DNA from: a virus
Reading direction: 5' to 3' (one strand)
Virus record (IMG/VR): IMGVR_UViG_3300048839_000561
Coordinates: 1 to 35,776 of that record
DNA length: 35,776 bases
Part shown: piece after piece, positions 6,480 through 13,779 of the stretch
How the letters are laid out: every line of letters begins with the position of its first letter
Numbering within the stretch: position 1 is the stretch's first letter
Position numbers and translations under genes: made by a program
The notes under the pieces: generated by a model
The model's input: the letters and a program-made list of their open reading frames with translations, nothing else
Database searches by the model: none
What the model was told of the DNA's origin: nothing

Positions 6480-6974
6480 CTAAACCAGATCAGGTTTCAA
6501 CTCAGACATAAACTTCGTGACCCGGTCCACATACCCCTGATTGGTGTATGCGCCGGTAGCGTCCTTGCGCGGTGTGCCGCTGTTGTAAGCCGAGATGACG
6601 GCCGCCATGACAGGATGCTTGGCCATTAGGCGCGAAAGGTGCATCGAGGCGAAGGTCAAATTGATCGACGGCTTGCAAGCCATTGGCAAGTGATCCATAA
6701 AGCCAAGGTCCCTGAGTGTTCCTCCCATGACCTGGGCCAAGCCCCAAGACGTGGCCTGGTGCACACGCTCGGTCTCGGGAGATATCCCAAGGCGCTTGGC
6801 GTGAATTTCCGGGGTCTGGATATATCTATAGCCAGGTTCAAGCCTCGACGTCCAAATCTTGCCACGGCTTTCCTGCTGGACTATTGCCGCCAATAGGTAT
6901 GCCGGGATCTTATGCAGCGCCGCCGCGTCCGAGATGATGTTCCACGGTAGGGTCATGGCCCAGGTTGGTATCAT
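6480..6974 (-). CDS. SLT-type lytic transglycosylase, phage endolysin
   Basis: A 164-residue cell-wall enzyme that would cleave the glycan strand of peptidoglycan at lysis. The SLT core is visible: catalytic glutamate in AAIVQQESRGK, GLAQVMGGTLRDLG, and AVISAYNSGT with the conserved Tyr-Asn. There is no N-terminal signal peptide, so export depends on a holin. The start overlaps the previous gene's stop as ATGA, pointing to translational coupling. It is the last gene of the late operon, directly after two small membrane-type genes, which is the usual lysis-cassette position. Confidence 0.9.
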   Translation of the reverse strand: MIPTWAMTLPWNIISDAAALHKIPAYLLAAIVQQESRGKIWTSRLEPGYRYIQTPEIHAKRLGISPETERVHQATSWGLAQVMGGTLRDLGFMDHLPMACKPSINLTFASMHLSRLMAKHPVMAAVISAYNSGTPRKDATGAYTNQGYVDRVTKFMSELKPDLV

Positions 6975-7288
6975 GCTGCGTTGTCCCCAGGCTTCACCAT
7001 TTCGGGAGGCCGCTGCATTTTGGCGAACTCCTCATAAGCTTTCGCCCACGCCTCAAGCTCGATCTTCTTTTCCGCGTCGGTTTCCTTTTCGAGCTGAAGC
7101 CTAAGCTTCTTTGCCTTCATCTCGGCAGTAATTGTCATGACCGTTCTGATGCCCCGCTCGGTATTGATGTAGAATCCGACTCGGGCGACAACGGGGCTGA
7201 GCACTTGCATGATTGGCTTAAGTACACCGAAGGCAGCTCCAATCTTTAAAAGCACAGGCCACAATGATTTGAGCGTTGCTACGATCAT
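6971..7288 (-). CDS. Small membrane-associated lysis-cassette protein (holin or spanin candidate)
   Basis: A 105-residue protein with a hydrophobic N-terminal half (about residues 8-40: LWPVLLKIGAAFGVLKPIM and a following apolar segment) and a charged, probably coiled-coil C-terminal half (residues 52-95, rich in Lys, Glu and Ala). This one-anchor plus coiled-coil plan fits an inner-membrane spanin or an unusual holin. No family motif is visible. ATGA overlaps join it to the genes on both sides, so the three lysis genes are translationally coupled. Confidence 0.65.
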   Translation of the reverse strand: MIVATLKSLWPVLLKIGAAFGVLKPIMQVLSPVVARVGFYINTERGIRTVMTITAEMKAKKLRLQLEKETDAEKKIELEAWAKAYEEFAKMQRPPEMVKPGDNAA

Positions 7289-7476
7289 TTGCGTTCTCCT
7301 TTGAAGTTGACACGATTAGCCTTAAGCCTGTGATACCAACGCTTGCGCATCTTGTCGGGACCGCCCCGGTACTTCGCATATAGGATGTCGAGGTCTGTGC
7401 GCGTTCTGAGCAGGCCGATGTAGGCCACGATCAGTGGAGCAAGGACTTTCGCTATCTCAAGCAAAGTGTCTTCCAT
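7285..7476 (-). CDS. Small membrane protein, holin candidate
   Basis: A 63-residue protein with one strong transmembrane segment (about residues 5-23, LLEIAKVLAPLIVAYIGLL) and a basic C-terminus (GGPDKMRKRWYHRLKANR). One TM and a positive tail are common in small phage holins, but the class cannot be assigned. Its ATG directly abuts the stop codon of the preceding gene (TAAATG). Confidence 0.65.
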   Translation of the reverse strand: MEDTLLEIAKVLAPLIVAYIGLLRTRTDLDILYAKYRGGPDKMRKRWYHRLKANRVNFKGERK

Positions 7477-8778
7477 TTAGAATCCCGTATTGAAAGACGC
7501 ATATCGATCCCAGATCTTGGCCTCTGATGCAGAAGCGATTACCTTCGCACCCGATCCGGCGGTCGTTATCCTCAAGAGGCAACGGTAATATTTTGTTGGG
7601 TGATAGTAGCCCTTTTTGTGCATCGAATATTTGTTCGGAATTTTTTTGCTGAACTCAAACGAGCCATCGCTTTTCAAATAGAGGAAATACACTGTCGAGA
7701 AATCTAAGGTTTCGCCGGAAGCCAGGTCGGTCAAAAGTGACGCACTAACCCCAGTATCAAACCTAACTTCAGTACCTTGAACATTGGCAAAGCTGCCGCT
7801 CATAATATTAACAACGTAAGATCCTGCCCCGTACCCAGATTCAAACTCGACATTGGCCTCATCGCTCCATGCGCGTCGAAAGTCAGCCGGATGGACGCCA
7901 ACGCATTCAGTATCATCGGCCACAGCGAAACCTATTATTGTGTAGTCGTAGGAGATCGCTGATCCATTGTCGTAGGCTATGCGACCAGTAGAAGCTTCGA
8001 TGTAGATTTTCCCAGCGGTAGCGGCAGCGGGAACGGTAGACACTGTTTGCGGGTAATAGGTCGAAACGATCCGCGTTGCTCCGTCGTTTTTTTGAAGCAG
8101 GGTGTTTATTTGTAGCAAGGTTACAGTATAGCTGTCGCTCATGTAGCTGCGCGTCGTCCCGCAAAAACCTCTGGATAGAATAATCATTCTGTCATTCGTT
8201 AGGTCGAGCTTGGCAAGAAAAATTTCATCGCTCTCATACTGGAACGCTTGCACCGTGCCGTCTCTTGCTGTTAGGGCTGATCCCCATCCACTGACCCCGA
8301 GGTTTGGGTTGCTGTATTCGAATGTTTCACTATATGGACCGCCACCATCTACCGCGCATGTGTTATTCGTCGCGGGAGCAGCTGTCAGCGACGAAAACGA
8401 GAAATTGCTCGATATTTGGGTATCGACGTTATTGATGACCATGGCCAGTGGCGTGGAGGTGTCTACGTCGGAAGTGAGGCCAGTGCCTACTGCCAGGAAG
8501 TTTGGACCATCGCCATCGTTTGCTTTCCCGGACACGATGTAATGAGTTGGGCGCGATAGTTCAGTCGCGTCGATCAGCGACCCGTCTACCCAGATCTTTT
8601 CAGCCCTGACATTTTGCCACTGATAATCCTGCGTACCGAGGCTACCGCCTTTATCGGCTGGGACACCGTTTGCATCACGTGGAACCAAGTCGAGGCACAG
8701 TACGGATTTCAGATCATTAAACCACGAAGCCAGGATCGTCTGGCTTGCCGCGCGTGTGATTAGTGTTCCAAGTCCCAT
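7477..8778 (-). CDS. Tail fibre/appendage-like structural protein
   Basis: A 433-residue protein rich in Ser, Thr, Gly and Asn. Residues about 40-75 (GSLGTQDYQWQNVRAEKIWVDGSLIDATEL) recall the region that fibre-type proteins use for attachment or folding. The remainder alternates short beta-rich segments and has no enzymatic motif. AGGAG lies 9 bases before the ATG. Its position after the large fibre gene and before lysis genes suggests a second receptor-binding or baseplate appendage protein. I do not recognise a precise family. Confidence 0.6.
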   Translation of the reverse strand: MGLGTLITRAASQTILASWFNDLKSVLCLDLVPRDANGVPADKGGSLGTQDYQWQNVRAEKIWVDGSLIDATELSRPTHYIVSGKANDGDGPNFLAVGTGLTSDVDTSTPLAMVINNVDTQISSNFSFSSLTAAPATNNTCAVDGGGPYSETFEYSNPNLGVSGWGSALTARDGTVQAFQYESDEIFLAKLDLTNDRMIILSRGFCGTTRSYMSDSYTVTLLQINTLLQKNDGATRIVSTYYPQTVSTVPAAATAGKIYIEASTGRIAYDNGSAISYDYTIIGFAVADDTECVGVHPADFRRAWSDEANVEFESGYGAGSYVVNIMSGSFANVQGTEVRFDTGVSASLLTDLASGETLDFSTVYFLYLKSDGSFEFSKKIPNKYSMHKKGYYHPTKYYRCLLRITTAGSGAKVIASASEAKIWDRYASFNTGF

Positions 8779-8819
8779 GGTGCGAATCTCCTCTCAGTTA
8801 AAACAATCCACGCTGCGGT

Positions 8820-11459
8820 CTACCTCATCCGCCTAGCTCGCATAAGATAGCTATATAACGGCGTCGTTCCTGTGTGATTCCCCGCTGCTACTTTTAAGTA
8901 CACAACTTGCCCTGTAGTCGTAAAAGAATGGATGTAGAGAGAAGTTCCATCGCTCCTGACACGGACCGTAGGGGTTGAAACAGTCAAATTGCCGGAGCCG
9001 GAAATATTTTGAAGATAGGAAGTTACTGATGTAGCACTGTAGGCGTAACCAGTGGGGGTGAGACTTGAGGTCCCGGTTATGAATGCATCAAAAGACAGCA
9101 GCCCCCCAGATAATGTAGTGCCGGAGCCGTGCCAAGTAACCGAACCATTTACATCCCAATCGCCAGCGGATAGCGTTAAGCTTCCAGCATTCTCCCAGCT
9201 CCCTGATGCCGCCCAGGGCACGTTGGAGCCGAACACTTCTTTGTACTCTCCTACGTACCCCGCCGGAGCTGATGAATTTGTGGATACGCCCTTCAAACCG
9301 TTGGCCGAGACTAGGCCAGACGAGACGCCGGGGTTAACTTCGCCGAACCCAACAGCTTGGCCACCTGAAGACTTCTTAACGCGCCACCTACTAGATACAG
9401 ATACAGGACCGGCTGACCATGCTTTTCCGGTTGCCCCAAAGGTCGCGCCGTTTGCCCATGAATAAGTCCCATAACGGACGTCAACCTGAGTAGAGCTACC
9501 TGAAACACGCGATATCCCAAGTCCGTACTCAACCGAGTTTTGCACGTCCATCGGCCCAATATCAATGTTCGAATCGATCATTGTGAGGGGTAGCCAAGTA
9601 GTCCCGGATAAGTATTCAAGCTCAATTTTGTCTGTAGCCTGTATGGTAGTTTGAAACTGAACGCGCCTATTCCCGGCTGCTGTCACTGAGTAAAATGGCA
9701 CTCCAGCTGGACCGTACCCAAAGGATGATGTGTCGCTTCCAGTTGTGGCTGTGCTGGTGTTGTACGCATACTCAACATCATTCTGCGCTAGGTTGACAGT
9801 GCCAGATCCGGCCCATTCGGCGATGGGGACTGTGAATGTAATACTGCCCTTATCCCCAGCTGCCCATACAACAGGCACTCCATCTTTCCATAACTGGTTA
9901 GTTGGGGCAGTGTCTACTTGTACAGTAACCCCAGTAGTCGAGCTATAAATGACCGTTCCTGGATAGAAGTTGCCTGTTGATGAATCATACATTGTGGCGC
10001 TCCCCACAACGACGGAAGTAGTGTCTGTGGAGGGAAGTGCTGATGTATCGATTGTGAGTGACGGTGTTGTCGGTAGCTTGAATGTTACCGTCCCGCCCAT
10101 CTCACCGGAAGCGGTGAATGCAATACTAAACTCCCCACCACTACCAACACGCCTATATTTATTGGTAACCCCCGCCGCAGTTAGATTTGTGTGGGTTACC
10201 GTATAGCTCTGCCACTCGCCTACAACAGCCCCTTGAGGCTGTATGCCGGGACCGACGATCACTGATGTGATGTTAAGAGCCGTTGTGCCGGCGGTTCGAA
10301 CGAATCGCAGCTCGTAACAATCTGCGCTGTCAGCATCGAACGTGGTCGAAAACCTGTCTGTGATATTTGGGATCGAAGTAACCGACGACGAATCTGTCCT
10401 CAGACTGTAGCGGGTGTAGCTGCCGCCACTGTAGGTGCAGGTTCCGGTGTCCGAATGCTTGTAGACGTCGAACTTGAGATCGCCCGAGGCGTAACCAGAG
10501 AGAGGGCGCTGGTGCCACTCTGACTTCAGCTTTCGATTCTTGAGAGCCTCGGGCATCTTCCAGCGGTAATAGACATAGTCAGTTCCAGAGGCTGGCGTGA
10601 TCTTGATAGCGCTGGCGATTGGGCCTCCTAGTGGTAGATCTGTCGAGGTCGTCGTCGTCGCAACGGCGATGCCTCCAGCCGATGCCGCCCAATTTGTCGA
10701 GTCATTGGGGTTGGTGACGACATTTATCTCGCCGCTTCCTCCCCCTGCCTGTGCCCACTTAATGCCTGCAGCCGCCGCGCTATCGGCTACTAAGGCATAG
10801 CCATCTGTTCCGACAGTCAATGCTAGGTTTGTTGTCCCGTTGTTGACAATGATTTCGCCCTTAGTATCTGTCGGTGCAAGGGCGTCAAATGCCGCATCGT
10901 AGGTTGTCTCGCCAGTCCCTCCCTTAGCGATGCCAAGAGTCCCGCCGATGTTGTCATGGGTGAGGTTTGACTCTGTGACGTCAACGGTTGGATTGCCTGC
11001 GATCCCATCGCCGTTTGAAACCGAGACCTTGGACGAACCAGCGGTAAGCGTCCGCTTGGTAAAGGTATCGGCGGCAGTCTGAGCGACCAGGCCGCCTGTG
11101 GAGTTAAGGCCAGCCAGTGCGGTAAGGGTCGCATCCTCGGCTTGCTTGGACATAAACGACAGCGCGCCCGAACCATCGGTAACAAGGCATTGGTTTGCCG
11201 AGCCGTCTGCTATGGGTAGCGTCAGCGAAAGGGCATCCCCCGACATCTCGCCAGCGCGCAGGCGCATGGTGTTGCCCGAGCCGTCCGCAAAATAGAGATC
11301 TCTCAGCCGGTATATGCTGTTTCTCTGGAAGTCCTCGCCGTTCAGGATCTGCTTGGTGCCAGCCGGGATTGTGACGTCGGCGATCGCGATCCGCTCAATG
11401 GGACACGAGGCGATAACTAGGGCTGCTAGGATTGCGCAAAATCTAATCACTTGTCTCAT
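8820..11459 (-). CDS. Large tail fibre protein with an N-terminal signal-peptide-like segment
   Basis: An 879-residue protein that probably forms the host-contact fibre. The middle N-terminal part has fibre hallmarks: LTHDNIGGTLGIAKGGTGE at about residues 165-185, then repeats of Gly/Thr/Ser-rich beta structure and a C-terminal domain ending in basic MRARRMR. The surprise is the first 28 residues, MRQVIRFCAILAALVIASC and onward, which read like a Sec or lipoprotein signal (IASC could be a lipobox). A phage structural protein should not need one. GAGG lies 7 bases before the ATG, and the start overlaps the hub gene stop as ATGA, so this start is well supported. Confidence 0.75.
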   Translation of the reverse strand: MRQVIRFCAILAALVIASCPIERIAIADVTIPAGTKQILNGEDFQRNSIYRLRDLYFADGSGNTMRLRAGEMSGDALSLTLPIADGSANQCLVTDGSGALSFMSKQAEDATLTALAGLNSTGGLVAQTAADTFTKRTLTAGSSKVSVSNGDGIAGNPTVDVTESNLTHDNIGGTLGIAKGGTGETTYDAAFDALAPTDTKGEIIVNNGTTNLALTVGTDGYALVADSAAAAGIKWAQAGGGSGEINVVTNPNDSTNWAASAGGIAVATTTTSTDLPLGGPIASAIKITPASGTDYVYYRWKMPEALKNRKLKSEWHQRPLSGYASGDLKFDVYKHSDTGTCTYSGGSYTRYSLRTDSSSVTSIPNITDRFSTTFDADSADCYELRFVRTAGTTALNITSVIVGPGIQPQGAVVGEWQSYTVTHTNLTAAGVTNKYRRVGSGGEFSIAFTASGEMGGTVTFKLPTTPSLTIDTSALPSTDTTSVVVGSATMYDSSTGNFYPGTVIYSSTTGVTVQVDTAPTNQLWKDGVPVVWAAGDKGSITFTVPIAEWAGSGTVNLAQNDVEYAYNTSTATTGSDTSSFGYGPAGVPFYSVTAAGNRRVQFQTTIQATDKIELEYLSGTTWLPLTMIDSNIDIGPMDVQNSVEYGLGISRVSGSSTQVDVRYGTYSWANGATFGATGKAWSAGPVSVSSRWRVKKSSGGQAVGFGEVNPGVSSGLVSANGLKGVSTNSSAPAGYVGEYKEVFGSNVPWAASGSWENAGSLTLSAGDWDVNGSVTWHGSGTTLSGGLLSFDAFITGTSSLTPTGYAYSATSVTSYLQNISGSGNLTVSTPTVRVRSDGTSLYIHSFTTTGQVVYLKVAAGNHTGTTPLYSYLMRARRMR

Positions 11460-12943
11460 GCCTGAACCTCCACGACGAGAATCCTGATGGTCTTGGTGAT
11501 GGCCACGCCGGTCGTGAGCCTGATGGTGCCGCTGCTGGGGCGCTTCACGTCGAGCTCTATACTCGCGTAGTCGTCGCCCGTGTCGAGCAGCTCGACCATG
11601 GCCCTCTGTGCGTTGATCCCGTAGGCCGATGTGTCGACGTCTTTGGTAGACTCGGCAGTGAACGTGACCGAAAGTGTCTGCGTAATTGTCATATCTAGAT
11701 ACCCGTCGGTTAAGGTTTTGCCGATCTCCCTGAGTTTTAGTTCTGTCTTTAAATTTCGCATGTCGTGCTCGATCCCGAGCACCTTGAATCCAAGGTTGTC
11801 TGGGATCAAAAGCCCCGAGGCGTAGTCGACCGCCGCGTCAGAATCCGCAACCGCATAGTCAGCGAGCGGGTACGCCGACCCGCTCACGCGCGGGCGCACG
11901 TCCAGGCGCACGGTGTCTAGAATCCCGATCGTTGAGCCGAGGTAGTCGGTTTCAAGGGACAGCTCCATTTTGGGGAACTGCCATTCTTCTAGCATCCCGT
12001 CCAGGATCTGCTGCTTTACGGTGTTGTTCGTAATGGAATCGCTGGAGATTGACTTGCGGGTCACGCCGTAGCGCTTCAGGTGGTGCTCTTCCGACGTCGC
12101 GTATAGGGCTGAACTTCCCCAATACCAAGCGTTTTTAACGCGGTGCCGTCCGCTGTTAAAGTCGCTTATAGAATAGACGTTGGTGCTATCGCCGCTTTCA
12201 GGGTTTCGGTAAAGCACCGAGCTGACGGTTGAGGCATGTGCTCGGCTTTTTATAATGAGGTTTGCCGACGAATCGACGTACATCACGGAATTGGTGAGCA
12301 GCATGATCTCATTTAAGACCTGATCGAGTTTCTTTCCCGCGAATTCCGTGGGGCTATCGATCGTGACGTTGATCCCCGGGTTGATGTTGCCAGGGTCAAC
12401 CGTGATGTGCTCTAAAACTTCGCCTCTATAGCAAAGGATGTAGAGGGCAGAGGAGGCGCTGATCGATGAGGTGATTGCCCCAGCCGTCACCACGATTGAT
12501 GAAAAGATAGAGTCGAGCGATAGGACCGTAGCCGTCGCAATATCGTCGTCACCGATACGGATGGTTCTGTCGTCCAGAGTCCCGTTAAAAGCGATCTCAG
12601 TGATCTTATCGTCCGATGAATCGATGTAGCCGCACTCAACCTTGATCTTGCTCAGATGCCTGGATTCGAACGCTGACCAAAGCGAGCGGCTGTCGTATGG
12701 GAGATTGAAAGCCCCCGTCCGGTTGTTGAAAGACATTCTCAGGTTTGACGCACTAAAGATCCCGACGTCGTAGTCGTCCGAGTCGAGCCGGTAGGAGACG
12801 CGGTCAATGCCGCTTCCGGCGACCAGCCGGGAGATGTCCAGCCAATCGGTCTCATAGGTTCCGTCGGCAAAGCGGCGCTTCAGGTACACGTCCGTGTATA
12901 CCCGATTGACCTTCTTTGCTGCCTCTAGCGCCGTCGTGGACAT
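11456..12943 (-). CDS. Predicted tail hub/baseplate protein
   Basis: A 495-residue protein. The N-terminal third has beta-rich segments of the kind seen in hub proteins (YLKRRFADGTYETDWLDISR, then the SASNLRMSFNNRTGAF block near residues 65-80). The middle (about residues 195-240) has a helix-strand region with KKLDQVLNEIMLLTNSVMYVD, similar to gp27-like or tail-associated hub folds. Assignment is mainly by position between the distal-tail protein and the fibre. The start is 7 bases from the previous stop, with a weak ribosome site. I see no catalytic domain, so tail-tip lysozyme activity is not supported. Confidence 0.6.
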   Translation of the reverse strand: MSTTALEAAKKVNRVYTDVYLKRRFADGTYETDWLDISRLVAGSGIDRVSYRLDSDDYDVGIFSASNLRMSFNNRTGAFNLPYDSRSLWSAFESRHLSKIKVECGYIDSSDDKITEIAFNGTLDDRTIRIGDDDIATATVLSLDSIFSSIVVTAGAITSSISASSALYILCYRGEVLEHITVDPGNINPGINVTIDSPTEFAGKKLDQVLNEIMLLTNSVMYVDSSANLIIKSRAHASTVSSVLYRNPESGDSTNVYSISDFNSGRHRVKNAWYWGSSALYATSEEHHLKRYGVTRKSISSDSITNNTVKQQILDGMLEEWQFPKMELSLETDYLGSTIGILDTVRLDVRPRVSGSAYPLADYAVADSDAAVDYASGLLIPDNLGFKVLGIEHDMRNLKTELKLREIGKTLTDGYLDMTITQTLSVTFTAESTKDVDTSAYGINAQRAMVELLDTGDDYASIELDVKRPSSGTIRLTTGVAITKTIRILVVEVQA

Positions 12944-12950
12944 AGCGTGC

Positions 12951-13775
12951 TTATGCGACCTCCACGAGCTTTATTTGGTAGTTCATGCCCAAGGAATAGA
13001 CGTTGCTGGTGAAGTTCGGGCTGAAGTCAGAGTCGAACCAGACCAGGAAGACGTCCTCTAGGCGGGTGCCCTTACGCGGGAACCTAAACTGCGCTGTATT
13101 GCCGCCGCATGGGTAGATGAGAAACTCCTCGTTCCCCTCCCAAAGCGTCTGGATCAGGGCATGGTCTTCCGTGGTCGGGTAGTTCGAGAAGTCGAGAGTC
13201 GTCGAATAGGACTCATCGAGAATCGAAAACTTAGGCTTACCGCCAAGCGTTTCTTTTTTGACCTGGATCTTTTCAAAAGTTTGAGACTGGTTCGGGTAGC
13301 CGGTCATCGTCCCAATCTCTTTGGTCGCTATGACCTCGCCCACGTACTTTTCGGCGTTGGCCGTCTGCGTCGTAGTGACGGTGATCTTGATCTTGTCGGT
13401 GGTTACCTCGGTGAACTCGTAGTAGTTCGTTGTTTTGGCGTTGGTGGTTTCCTCTACCTTTGCCTGCGAGCCTTCCTTGGTGACGACTGTTGAGAAATCC
13501 GTCCAAGCTGAGCCGTTCCAGTAAGTGACCGAGAACGCTTTGAAGTTGTTTTTGACTAGGATCAGCCTATTGATGGCATGACTTGCTCCGAAGTCGACGG
13601 TGATGGTCTCGGTGGTTGCGTCACTTGAGCCCGAAGACTCCCAGCGGGTGTATGTCTTGCGGTCGCGGAGACTTCCTCTCAACGCCGACCCCGTCGAGCA
13701 GCTTACAAGGCACGAAGCATTATCGATGTCGGCATAGTTTTTGTAAAAGAATTTGATCCCGCCTGTTACTGCCAT
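12951..13775 (-). CDS. Distal tail protein with a discoidin-like (F5/8C) domain
   Basis: A 274-residue protein. Residues about 15-150 look like a discoidin/galactose-binding beta-sandwich: ALRGSLRDRKTYTRWESSG, VDFGASHAINRLILVKNNFKAF, a WNGSAWTDFS turn, then a long strand pair. The C-terminal part (FSILDESYSTTLDFSNYPT, LIYPCGGNTAQFRFPRKG) is the type that docks onto the tail tube. It follows the tape-measure gene, the usual place for a distal-tail adaptor. The sandwich may bind a surface sugar. Residue-level ligand prediction is not possible here. Confidence 0.65.
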   Translation of the reverse strand: MAVTGGIKFFYKNYADIDNASCLVSCSTGSALRGSLRDRKTYTRWESSGSSDATTETITVDFGASHAINRLILVKNNFKAFSVTYWNGSAWTDFSTVVTKEGSQAKVEETTNAKTTNYYEFTEVTTDKIKITVTTTQTANAEKYVGEVIATKEIGTMTGYPNQSQTFEKIQVKKETLGGKPKFSILDESYSTTLDFSNYPTTEDHALIQTLWEGNEEFLIYPCGGNTAQFRFPRKGTRLEDVFLVWFDSDFSPNFTSNVYSLGMNYQIKLVEVA

Positions 13776-13779
13776 GTGC

